Assembly: GCA_963722575.1 (NCBI GenBank)
Contig: CAVRNR010000003.1
Span: 1 to 64,000, forward strand
From: Fen-178 sp963722575
Lineage (GTDB): Bacteria > Acidobacteriota > Terriglobia > Bryobacterales > Bryobacteraceae
Length of the DNA stretch: 64,000 nt
Direction: 5' to 3'
Under the pieces are notes generated by a model, which made no database searches, had not been told where the DNA came from, and saw only the letters and a list, made by a program, of their open reading frames with translations. The position numbers and the translations under genes were made by a program. Each line of letters opens with the position of its first letter. The stretch's first letter is position 1. Below are positions 1 to 6,693 of the stretch, one piece after another.

Positions 1-376
1 GCACTGTCGCCATCAGCGGCCAGGGAATCTCTTCTCGTCCTTGGGGCAGCTTCTCTTCCAGAAAGCGATCCAGATCCAGCCGGCGCAGCAGCTCCAGCCC
101 CAGCCAGGGGCCGCCGAATTTCCGGCTGCGCTCGACATGCACCCGCTTCACATCGACTTCCACCCATTCCGGCTGAGCCTCCAGAAACAAGCTGCCCTGC
201 TGGGTGGTCCTCCCTTCGGCACAGCGCTTCACTCCCAGGCGGCCACGTTCATCCATCGCGCCCAGCCAAGCCACCACGCGCTGCCGCGGTCCGCGCTGGG
301 TGCGATAGCTCTCTACCAGGGCCCAGTAAGCGTGGCGCTTGCCGTCCTTCCTCCGATAGCAGGGCCGCACGTACAT
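1..376 (-). CDS. IS1634-type transposase, N-terminal part (runs off window)
   Basis: From an ATG at 376 the minus strand stays open to the window edge (about 125 codons). It begins MYVRPCYRRKDGKRHAYW and continues with SYRTQRGPRQRVVAWLG. This is the conserved opening of IS1634-group (IS4 superfamily) DDE transposases. The catalytic domain would lie outside the window, so completeness cannot be judged. Large plus-strand reading frames over the same bases are shadows of this gene. The terminal repeat to its right was not resolved. Confidence 0.75.
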   Translation of the reverse strand, partial: MYVRPCYRRKDGKRHAYWALVESYRTQRGPRQRVVAWLGAMDERGRLGVKRCAEGRTTQQGSLFLEAQPEWVEVDVKRVHVERSRKFGGPWLGLELLRRLDLDRFLEEKLPQGREEIPWPLMATV

Positions 377-902
377 AGCTCCATACTACGGATCTACGGC
401 TCCGATTCAAGAGGGTTGGTCGTCACTACATCGGCTTTTCGGAACTCTGAAACTCAGCCGCGGCAACAGCGTGATGGAAACAAAAGACGGCTCTCTTGTC
501 CGCTGGGTTCGGCAGCCTTAAAACAGGCCAAAAAAAGTTGCGGAGTCACCTCAACTGCGGAAGTTGGGCTAGCTGGCATCGCACGTCATCCGTCCGGATG
601 GAAACATTGCGGAGAGCCTATCGGTTGGCGCTCCGCGGGGGGATGGACAACATCACCAATCAGGCCAATCCCACCGCCGTCAACAACGCGACCCGCGGGC
701 CGCAGTTTCTGCAACTCCTGGGTGGCGAAGGCTGCCATCTTGTGGTGCGGGTCCGGTTCTTTGGCCGCGCCGGAAGAAAATGGATTCGCTTTGGCCGTGT
801 CCGAAGCACCTTGCGTCGCCTCCGCATGCTGCTGTGCGGATCATAAGCACGCGGCGTAAATGTGCGAGTTCGCTAGTATGAAGGCGGAAGTAGAATACCG
901 GA
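377..902. other. Intergenic stretch without a recognised gene
   Basis: Lies between the IS transposase start and an outer-membrane protein gene. Overlapping plus-strand frames here are rich in Arg, Ser and Pro and look like shadow translation. One short minus-strand frame (about 596-748) starts at an internal ATG and reads reasonably, but no family is recognised. This could be decayed DNA next to the insertion sequence. Confidence 0.4.
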
Positions 903-1526
903 ATGAGGTTTGTAGTCGTTATTTTATTCGCTGGCGCCGCTTTCGGGCAGCAGTACGAAATTGGGGCAAACGTCGGGTATGGGTTCTACCGGAACGGCAC
1001 GATTTATTCGGCCTCCGAAACAGCGCAAGCAGGCATTCGAAACCGCTTCGCAGCCGGCATTATTCTGGGGGATGAGTTTTCAAATTACGTCTCCGCCGAG
1101 TTTCATTACCTTTATCAAGACGGCCACCCTTTCCTGCAGGCGCCTGGCGTGAACTCCGACATACAGGGCCAGTCTGATGCGCTGACGGTCGAGTTGCTGT
1201 TCCACTTCAAGCCGCGCGAACATCGTTGGCGGCCCTTTCTCGCCGGCGGTTCCGGCGCGAAGGAATATGTCATCGCCGGTCCGGAGCCGTTCCCGCAGCC
1301 GATTCCGCAAATCGCCAGCCTCACTACGAATGATGTCTGGAAAGTCGTCTTCAGCGTCGGCGGAGGCGTGAAGTTCCGTCTGCTCCCGCACATGCTCCTG
1401 CGGGCGGAATTCCGAGATTATCTCACTACCTTCCCCAGGCAGCAGATCGTTCCTGCTCTGCACAATACGGCACGCGGAGTCTTTGAGCAATTCACTCCTC
1501 TGTTCGGCGTCAGCTATACCTTCTGA
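903..1526 (+). CDS. Outer-membrane beta-barrel protein, small
   Basis: A 207-aa protein with a short signal peptide (MRFVVVILFAGAAFGQ; cleavage expected after FG) and alternating polar/apolar strands (for example EIGANVGYGFYRNGT). It ends in an aromatic residue (FGVSYTF), the usual C-terminal signal of barrels inserted by BamA. The length fits an 8-stranded OmpA/OmpW-like barrel. No ligand can be assigned. It resembles the barrel at 44209-44898 in style, not clearly in sequence. It stands alone between mobile DNA and a convergent secreted-protein gene. Confidence 0.75.
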   Translation: MRFVVVILFAGAAFGQQYEIGANVGYGFYRNGTIYSASETAQAGIRNRFAAGIILGDEFSNYVSAEFHYLYQDGHPFLQAPGVNSDIQGQSDALTVELLFHFKPREHRWRPFLAGGSGAKEYVIAGPEPFPQPIPQIASLTTNDVWKVVFSVGGGVKFRLLPHMLLRAEFRDYLTTFPRQQIVPALHNTARGVFEQFTPLFGVSYTF

Positions 1527-1703
1527 TCGATGTTCTCGATGACGCCTCAAGCGTGGCACAAGAGAGTGAGAGAACCCTGAGCGGAACCGTTTCAATCCGG
1601 GGTCCGTTATGGCGTGATATCGGTAGCTACTTCAGACTCTGGTGCCATGATCGTGTTCGCCAGTGGCGGTAGCGTGGACCGTCGTCCCACGGCGTCACGA
1701 TTT

Positions 1704-2198
1704 TCAAAAGGTCCCCCCGTGCGGCTCCGGCACCGGGCCGAGACTCAGCGCGATCTTCCGTGCCACATCCTCGGAGATGCTCGGAAGAAACGTCACACGA
1801 CCACTGCACGTACCGGCCTTTCCTGGCACGCTGACGCTGTAAGCATTCGGATCTTCGCGATTCTCGGAAGTCTTCTCCTGATAGAAAATACGCCTGGTGG
1901 TATTCTCGAACATCTTCTCCTTGCGAATGTCGAGCACCTTCTGCAAAGACTCCGGCAGCGGCCTGAAGGCCTGTCCAGGCTGGCTGGTGACCACTGCAAT
2001 AGCCGTCGAGACATCGTGGAAGACGGCCGCGCCACTGTTGTCACCATACGGGGACCAATCCGGTGGAACGGCAATCTGGCAGGCGTTCTTGGAATCGTTC
2101 TTGGAATCTTTGACGATCTGCCACCCCGCAGGCACGACCTGTGCCGAGACGGATGGCAGCAACAAGAGAATCAGAGTGGCAACTATGCATTCTCTCAT
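1704..2198 (-). CDS. Secreted protein of unknown function
   Basis: A 164-aa protein with a clear signal peptide (MRECIVATLILLLLPSVSA, then Q). The mature part contains PAGWQIVKDSKN and later GTCSGRVTFLPS, suggesting a small periplasmic or extracellular domain with one Cys pair. No family recognised. It is convergent with the barrel gene at 903-1526 and lies just beyond the phage-like minus-strand cluster, so it probably belongs to the host side of that boundary. Confidence 0.6.
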   Translation of the reverse strand: MRECIVATLILLLLPSVSAQVVPAGWQIVKDSKNDSKNACQIAVPPDWSPYGDNSGAAVFHDVSTAIAVVTSQPGQAFRPLPESLQKVLDIRKEKMFENTTRRIFYQEKTSENREDPNAYSVSVPGKAGTCSGRVTFLPSISEDVARKIALSLGPVPEPHGGTF

Positions 2199-2250
2199 GC
2201 CGAGAGTCTAGCGCCGGCAGAGGTCCAAGACAAGCCGTCTGCGCCGGGTG

Positions 2251-2544
2251 CTAAGACATACTCGCCGGGCCGAACCCGCGTCGCTGGAATTCAGCCATCG
2301 AGCGATATCCGGCGCGCTGCGCTTTCTGCTCGAACGCGCACGTGAGCGCTTTCACAGCGGTGGACTCGCGCTCTGTCCACTGGCACTCCCGCCTGCCTTG
2401 TTCGATTACGTCTGCGAGCACCGTGAGATCTTCCGTTGCAAGGCTCTGCAACGCCAGGCGCTGAATGGCGTCGTATGGGTTGGGACCAGGCTGCGGCGCC
2501 AGGAATCTCTCCAGCCGTTCCAGTCGCTTCCGCACGTTCGGCAT
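2251..2544 (-). CDS. Small phage-type protein, unknown function
   Basis: A 97-aa protein (starts MPNVRKRLERLERFL) that is mostly helical and charged, without signal peptide or membrane segment. It begins 2 nt after the preceding gene ends, so it is the last gene of a tight minus-strand operon (3479 to 2251) that includes a terminase-small-subunit-like protein. Short proteins of this style with an N-terminal R/L-rich helix are frequent beside terminase genes in prophage-like elements. Function not known. Confidence 0.55.
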   Translation of the reverse strand: MPNVRKRLERLERFLAPQPGPNPYDAIQRLALQSLATEDLTVLADVIEQGRRECQWTERESTAVKALTCAFEQKAQRAGYRSMAEFQRRGFGPASMS

Positions 2545-2546
2545 CC

Positions 2547-2729
2547 CTACCCCTTGGCTCCAACGATTTCCCGAAACACCTCGACCGATACGCGGCTGCC
2601 ATCTGGGTAACTGAACTCTCCCGTCTCGCGCCAGTGGCGCAGGATTTCTTCTGCCTGGTAGGCCGCCGACGCTTCTGATGATGCGGCCACCAGCTTCTGA
2701 ATGCGTCGCTCGATCGCTTTGCGGTTCAT
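2547..2729 (-). CDS. Small phage-type protein, unknown function
   Basis: A 60-aa protein starting MNRKAIERRIQKLVAAS. Its ATG overlaps the TGA of the upstream gene (ATGA, 2726-2729), indicating translational coupling. A longer upstream frame exists but is arginine/glycine-rich and overlaps the preceding gene, so the coupled start is preferred. The sequence has a helical N-terminus and an ending like GSRVSVEVFREIVGAKG. No family recognised. Confidence 0.5.
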   Translation of the reverse strand: MNRKAIERRIQKLVAASSEASAAYQAEEILRHWRETGEFSYPDGSRVSVEVFREIVGAKG

Positions 2730-3211
2730 TGCTGTGCTCTTCTGCCCGATCGCGCCGCGCGCTCCAACTCCGCCACCCGCGCCTCGATATCTTCGATTTC
2801 GATTGCTTTCGTGGCGTGATTCATGACGCACTCGGCAGCCCGAACCCGGACGGATGCTGGCGTATTCGGGTCGATCATCGTCTTCAGCAGAGTTGTGGCT
2901 GCTGCCGAAGAACCTTGCTGTAACCGCGCGATGGATTGCGAAAACGCATCACGGCGAGCTTTCCGATACTCCGCCTGAAACTCCGGAAGCTTCAGCCATC
3001 GCCAAAGGGTTGTGGCTCCAACGCCAACGGCCTGGGCGGCTTCGTCTACGTTCCGGTGAGTCAGAAGCGCCGCGATCGCCGCCTCCTTCTTGCGCCCGAG
3101 TTTCTGGCCATGGCCTACCATCTGGCTCCACCTGGTACCATCTGCCGGCCGATCCCCACACCATCGCCAGCCCTTCGCTTCCTCAGTTTCGTCAGCGACA
3201 TCGTCGCCCAT
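2726..3211 (-). CDS. Terminase-small-subunit-like helix-turn-helix protein
   Basis: Up to 161 aa. The core reads KEAAIAALLTHRNVDEAAQA, then VGVGATTLWRWLKLPEFQAE, a helix-turn-helix typical of phage terminase small subunits and related DNA-binding phage proteins. It is followed by long helices (RRDAFSQSIARLQQGSSAA) and a C-terminal coiled coil (IEDIEARVAELERAA). A shorter start at 3121 (MVGHGQK) has a better ribosome-binding site (GGTGGAG) and may be the true one. No large terminase follows; the next genes are tiny and then host DNA resumes, so this looks like a remnant of a packaging module. Confidence 0.6.
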   Translation of the reverse strand: MGDDVADETEEAKGWRWCGDRPADGTRWSQMVGHGQKLGRKKEAAIAALLTHRNVDEAAQAVGVGATTLWRWLKLPEFQAEYRKARRDAFSQSIARLQQGSSAAATTLLKTMIDPNTPASVRVRAAECVMNHATKAIEIEDIEARVAELERAARSGRRAQQ

Positions 3212-3215
3212 ACCC

Positions 3216-3479
3216 TCAAATCCACGCCGGGTCTACGCCGACATACCGTTTGATTATGACCTCGCCGTTGTAAGCCTTAATCACGAACTCGCCCTGAATG
3301 ATGGGGCACTGTTTGACGATCCGCGCCTTTTCCAATTCCGTCCAAGCGTTGCCTGCCGCCGTCCTCCGCGCCAACTCCTCGATTTCATCCGCCCCGAGAG
3401 GCGGATAGCCCGGCAGGCGGTCCACCACGAACACCGTCTCCAACCTGCCGACCCGCCGCCGTATCGCCGTGATTGCCAT
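3216..3479 (-). CDS. Small phage-type protein, unknown function
   Basis: An 87-aa protein starting MAITAIRRRVGRLE. A TTG one codon upstream would add one residue. It contains GADEIEELARRTAAGNAW and a basic, hydrophobic C-terminal part (EVIIKRYVGVDPAWI). It lies 4 nt upstream of the HTH gene and in the same operon. Family unknown. The ATG overlaps the stop of a preceding 36-codon frame, so coupled translation is possible. Confidence 0.5.
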   Translation of the reverse strand: MAITAIRRRVGRLETVFVVDRLPGYPPLGADEIEELARRTAAGNAWTELEKARIVKQCPIIQGEFVIKAYNGEVIIKRYVGVDPAWI

Positions 3480-3589
3480 CAACCCGCCAGCTCCGGTGGC
3501 CTTCGCCGGTCATCGCCGGTTCTTCGCCATCGTCGATTTGTTGCGGAATCCCCTTGCTTTTCAAGCACTTCAGAGTGATCGATGTTCAT
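3479..3589 (-). CDS. Possible 36-aa leader ORF of the phage-like operon
   Basis: A short frame starting MNIDHSEVLEKQGDS and ending PPELAG; its TGA overlaps the ATG of the following gene (TGATG). It is very basic in the middle (NRRWRR). No strong ribosome-binding site is visible. It starts 33 bp from the divergent DUF3489 gene, so the divergent promoters must overlap its upstream region. It may be a real leader peptide or chance. Confidence 0.3.
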   Translation of the reverse strand: MNIDHSEVLEKQGDSATNRRWRRTGDDRRRPPELAG

Positions 3590-3622
3590 GAGCGCAAACA
3601 GCGCGGAACAAGGAGCACGATT

Positions 3623-4252
3623 ATGACGACGTTTACGATTGACACAGAAAACAACATCACCGCCTTCCCCACGCCGGACCACGCCGAGGCAGCCGTGGGT
3701 GCCGGTGCCCAAGCCTTTACCAGCCAGCAGGAACTGGCGGAGTTGGCCTCCGCCTGGCCGGCCGAGCGCCTGGTGGCCATCTGGAACAGCCTGCCGGGCG
3801 TCACCGCAGTGGAGCGATTCAAGGACCGCAACTCGGCAGTCACCCGGATCTGGAAGAACATCCAGGGCCTCGGGGAGCCTGCCATGCCCGAGGCGGAACC
3901 GACGAAGCCGAAGGCCCACAAGAAGGCCAAGGGTGGCGCACAGGCGGCCAAGGGCGCGCCCGCCAAGGCCAAGGCGACCAAGAAGACCACCGCCGCCAAG
4001 AGCGCACCCAAAGCCAAGAAGGCCGCCAAGAAGCAGGAAGCCGCCGGGCCGCGCGAGGGCAGCAAGACCGCCCAGGTGGTTGCGATGCTCCAGCGGAAGA
4101 ACGGCGCTACGCTGGCCGAAATCATGGACAAAATGGGCTGGCAGAAGCACACGGTCCGCGGGTTCATGGCCGGCACGATGAAGAAGGCCGGGTACACCGT
4201 CGAGTCCTTCAAGCCCGAGGGCGGAGAGCGAACCTACCGCATCAACTCGTAG
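3623..4252 (+). CDS. DUF3489 domain protein with Lys/Ala-rich linker
   Basis: A 209-aa protein from ATG 3623, preceded by AAGGAGCACGATT; the longer upstream frame is rejected. Residues 1-90 form an acidic folded part (MTTFTIDTENNITAFPTPDH). Residues 95-150 are a low-complexity K/A/P linker resembling histone H1 tails. The C-terminal 60 residues (GSKTAQVVAMLQRKNGAT, then MGWQKHTVRGFMAGTMKKAG) match DUF3489, a winged-helix-like domain common in phage and plasmid DNA. Probably a DNA-binding or chromatin-like protein. It is divergent from the HTH operon and followed by a strong terminator. Confidence 0.8.
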   Translation: MTTFTIDTENNITAFPTPDHAEAAVGAGAQAFTSQQELAELASAWPAERLVAIWNSLPGVTAVERFKDRNSAVTRIWKNIQGLGEPAMPEAEPTKPKAHKKAKGGAQAAKGAPAKAKATKKTTAAKSAPKAKKAAKKQEAAGPREGSKTAQVVAMLQRKNGATLAEIMDKMGWQKHTVRGFMAGTMKKAGYTVESFKPEGGERTYRINS

Positions 4253-4272
4253 CATCGAACGCCTCCCTCTTG

Positions 4273-4309
4273 GCCCGCCCGGCTCCGGCCTGGCGGGCTT
4301 CTTTGCTTC
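4273..4309 (+). terminator. Rho-independent terminator after the DUF3489 gene
   Basis: GCCCGCC at 4273-4279 pairs with GGCGGGC at 4292-4298 and is followed by a T-rich tract (TTCTTTGCTTCT). A nearly identical copy ends the next gene at 4627-4660. Confidence 0.75.
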
Positions 4310-4364
4310 TGGCCCGATTATCCTCTTGCTTTCCAGCGCGACCGGAGTGATTAATCGAGGTGCC

Positions 4365-4607
4365 ATGAAAACCACCACCAAGAAGACCACCAGCCAGCAG
4401 CCAGCATCGGGCGCAGCGAAAGCCACCCGGAAACAAATGCTCGACGTGATCGCCCGCGAACTGCTCGACATCGAATCGCTGACGCCGCAAGGTCGAGACC
4501 AGCTCGACTTCCACGAGATCCACGTATCGCTGCTTCGTCGCGCGATGGAAGAAGCCTGGAAAGCCGGCGCCAGATACCACCTGGGGCGGGCGCGAGGACC
4601 GAGATAG
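4365..4607 (+). CDS. Small DUF6900-like protein
   Basis: An 80-aa protein from ATG 4365 (MKTTTKKTTSQQPASG), preceded by GAGG with 5-nt spacing; the upstream extension to 4326 is not needed. After a Lys/Thr-rich tail the core reads MLDVIARELLDIESLTP and QLDFHEIHVSLLRRAMEEA. This resembles the short DUF6900 domain found in phage and plasmid genes (recognised from memory of the IARE...LDFHE...L..A...A pattern; a search should confirm). Flanked by twin terminators, so transcribed alone. Role unknown. Confidence 0.6.
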   Translation: MKTTTKKTTSQQPASGAAKATRKQMLDVIARELLDIESLTPQGRDQLDFHEIHVSLLRRAMEEAWKAGARYHLGRARGPR

Positions 4608-4626
4608 GCACACCCCTTGCCTCCTG

Positions 4627-4660
4627 GCCCGCCCGGCTTCGGCCTGGCGGGCTTTTCTGC
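4627..4660 (+). terminator. Second copy of the twin terminator
   Basis: GCCCGCC (4627-4633) pairs with GGCGGGC (4646-4652), followed by TTTTCTGCTT. The stem-loop differs from the copy at 4273-4298 at a single loop base. It also lies downstream of the convergent gene 4689-4973 and may act in both directions. Confidence 0.7.
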
Positions 4661-4688
4661 TTGCACACCATTCCGTGTTGGCCTGCTC

Positions 4689-4973
4689 TCAGTGGCATCC
4701 GTGACTCGCAAAAAGAGATTGAGAGCCTGTGTCCACGAAGTCCAGTTCCGCATAAAGCGCCGCGAGATCCTCGATCTCACCGGCCGGAACGGGTTCGAAG
4801 ATCCTATCTTGCGTCCCGGTCCGCTCCAGGAGTACCTGGCTCAGTTCCTGGAGGGCGTAGCCGACGACATTGGCGTCCCAAGAAGATGCGCCCCGGTCGG
4901 CGATATCTCGAATCAGACCGAGACACTGCCGCGCCGTCTCGACATTGATGCTGCTACGTTCCGATTGCTGCAT
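4689..4973 (-). CDS. Small protein of unknown function
   Basis: A 94-aa protein from an ATG at 4973 with a GGAG ribosome-binding site 8-9 nt upstream; the longer frame from 5126 is out of register with the gene that should precede it. It starts MQQSERSSINVETARQCLGL and is helical and acidic, ending FASHGCH. It follows the ParB-methyltransferase gene in the same direction and is probably co-transcribed with it. No family recognised. Confidence 0.5.
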   Translation of the reverse strand: MQQSERSSINVETARQCLGLIRDIADRGASSWDANVVGYALQELSQVLLERTGTQDRIFEPVPAGEIEDLAALYAELDFVDTGSQSLFASHGCH

Positions 4974-5122
4974 TTGGTGCGTCTCCTTCGTTTCGGTTTG
5001 TCTAGCAAAAGCCGCAACTCCCCGGACCAATCCGCCAGGGCCAGGCACAATCCTTCGATGTCCGGATGCCCCGCCCGGATCTGGGCTTCTAAGGCGGCAA
5101 TCTCCGCGCGGCAGCGGGCGAT
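4913..5122 (-). pseudogene. Small phage-type ORF that lost its start (frameshift next to ATG)
   Basis: Directly after the methyltransferase stop (TGA at 5123-5125), the same frame stays open for 69 codons and reads IARCRAEIAALEAQIRAG, then HPDIEGLCLALADWSGELRL, a convincing protein sequence. It has no start codon of its own: the ATG at 5126 overlapping the stop (ATGA) is one base out of frame. Removing one A would give MIARCRAEIAALEAQ and normal ATGA coupling. Either a one-base lesion or a sequencing error is likely. Confidence 0.45.
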
Positions 5123-6445
5123 TCATGCGACCCCCTGACGGCGTTCGAGCGCGATCTCGTCGAACGTCCGACCGTCGCCGTCCAGCGTGGCCTTCCGGTT
5201 GCTCAACGATTGCCAGCGCTGCACCGCCACGTCAATGTACTTCGGGTCCAATTCGATGCCCAGGCAGAGACGCTCGGTCAGTTCGGCGGCCGCGAGGGTC
5301 GTTCCCGATCCCAGGAACGGCTCGTAGACCAGTTGCCCCCGCTTGAGGTGATTCAGGATCGGGCGCCGCATCAACTCGACTGGCTTTTGGGTGGGGTGGT
5401 CGTACTTCTCCTCGTCTGACCCACCCATGATGAACTTCGGCGACGGCGAATCCCAGACCGTCGAATTCTCGCCGGCCTTCCCGAACCAAGGCGCGTTCTT
5501 CTTTCTGACGTACCAACACGGCTCATGCTGGAACCAGTAGTGCGTCCGCGTCAGGACGGTTCGCCCCTTGTTCCAAATGATCTGCTGGTGATGAAGGAAT
5601 CCAATTCGCAGCAGTCCGTCGAGGACTTCGCGCGTGAACTTCGAGGCGTGCCAGACGTAAGCAACCTGGAGACTCGGCACCAATTCGAACGCTTCTGACC
5701 AGTCGGCCCGAGTGTCGCCGGAGATCGTGGTTTCGGTGTGGCCTTCGGTACGGTGCTTCATGTAGCTCGCTTCCGCAGGCCCACAGCCGTTGAGGCCGGC
5801 GCGGTCGCGCCATTCTGAATCGAGCTCGATCCCATAGGGCGGGTCGGTGACCATCAACTGTGGCGTGCGCTCACCGAGCAGATGCGCAACGTCCTCCTGG
5901 CTGGTGGCGTCTCCGCAGAGCACCCGGTGTTTGCCACAAATCCACAGGTCGTTAAGCCGGGATGTCGCAACCGCGGGGAGGGGAGGTGCCTCGTTAGCCT
6001 TCTCTTCGTCCGGAATGGCTAGCAGGCCGTCGATCTCGCCGGGGTCGAAACCGGTCAAGCTGAGATCGAAATCTGCCTCGCTGAGTTCCTGCAACTCCAA
6101 AGCGAGAAGTTCTTCGTCCCAATCGGCCCAAGTCACGGATCGATTCACCATTAATCGGAATGCCTTCACCTGCGCCGGCGTCCACCCGTCGCAGAGGATC
6201 AAAGGGATTCTCGTGGTATCGCCCCCGGGCCACGATCCAGCTTTGAGCGCACCTTTCAGACGCAGGTGCCCGTCCACCACTTCCCCGCCGCTGCGCGCCA
6301 GCACGGGAACCGCAAACCCAAACTCCTTAATGCTGGCGCACATGCGATCCACGGCGGCATCGTTCTTGCGTGGGTTGCGCGCGTAGAAGACGAACTTGTC
6401 GATGGGCCAGAATAGGATTTCCATTGACTGCGGCGACTTGATCAT
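5123..6445 (-). CDS. ParB-like nuclease domain / DNA (adenine or N4-cytosine) methyltransferase
   Basis: A 440-aa protein from ATG 6445 (MIKSPQSMEILFWPIDK), chosen because GGGGGC lies 5 nt upstream. Residues 10-100 form a ParB/Srx-like domain (YARNPRKNDAAVDRM, then SIKEFGFAVPVLARSGGEV and VDGHLRLKGALKAG). The C-terminal half is an N6/N4 methyltransferase with catalytic motif IV TDPPYGIE before the AdoMet-binding motif YEPFLGSGTTLAAAE, the order of the beta class. Such ParB-methyltransferase fusions are common in phages, where they modify phage DNA and often sit near terminase genes. It appears complete; no cognate nuclease is visible nearby. Confidence 0.85.
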   Translation of the reverse strand: MIKSPQSMEILFWPIDKFVFYARNPRKNDAAVDRMCASIKEFGFAVPVLARSGGEVVDGHLRLKGALKAGSWPGGDTTRIPLILCDGWTPAQVKAFRLMVNRSVTWADWDEELLALELQELSEADFDLSLTGFDPGEIDGLLAIPDEEKANEAPPLPAVATSRLNDLWICGKHRVLCGDATSQEDVAHLLGERTPQLMVTDPPYGIELDSEWRDRAGLNGCGPAEASYMKHRTEGHTETTISGDTRADWSEAFELVPSLQVAYVWHASKFTREVLDGLLRIGFLHHQQIIWNKGRTVLTRTHYWFQHEPCWYVRKKNAPWFGKAGENSTVWDSPSPKFIMGGSDEEKYDHPTQKPVELMRRPILNHLKRGQLVYEPFLGSGTTLAAAELTERLCLGIELDPKYIDVAVQRWQSLSNRKATLDGDGRTFDEIALERRQGVA

Positions 6446-6472
6446 TCTGCCCCCTAGATAGCAGTTCGCGAT

Positions 6473-6489
6473 TTCAGTCGTCAACAGAC
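6473..6489 (-). repeat. Motif shared upstream of two phage-like operons (copy 1)
   Basis: TTCAGTCGTCAACAGAC on the plus strand is repeated exactly at 10930-10946. Each copy lies upstream of a minus-strand phage-like gene (starts at 6445 and 10839). On the minus strand it contains TTGACG, which could be a -35 box, but here the -10 position would overlap the ribosome-binding site, so another role such as an operator is also possible. Confidence 0.5.
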
Positions 6490-6647
6490 AAATCGTGGTC
6501 TGGAGCAACTCGGCCGGTTACCCCACGCGCCCTCGCAGGAAACGGATTGGGTGTGAATTCGGGCCGTACGCCAGCTCTTAATGACTGGTTGGCCGTCCCA
6601 GCGAGTCTTGAGGATTCTGAGCATTCTGATACGCCTGCTGGCTCCTG

Positions 6648-6653
6648 TACAAT
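6648..6653 (+). promoter_or_regulatory. Possible -10 box for the 1031-aa orphan gene
   Basis: TACAAT lies 41 bp upstream of the ATG at 6694 and matches the sigma-70 -10 consensus in five of six positions. The -35 region is weak. It would give the orphan gene its own promoter, independent of the minus-strand genes around it. Confidence 0.3.
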
Positions 6654-6693
6654 CGATATTAGCCAGGGATGGCAAAACGGAAAGAGGTGTTCC

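Noticed and set aside
41..859. Plus-strand 272-codon frame
   Set aside because: Overlaps the IS transposase start in antisense; Pro/Ser/Arg-rich and without family-like blocks.
3479..4780. Minus-strand 433-codon frame
   Set aside because: Mirror of the Lys/Ala-rich DUF3489 gene; low-complexity Leu/Gly/Arg sequence. Only its last 36 codons might be used.
6455..6484. Sigma-70 promoter (TTGACG plus TATCTA) for the methyltransferase
   Set aside because: The -10 would overlap the ribosome-binding site 10 nt before the ATG, so transcription from it would lack the Shine-Dalgarno sequence.
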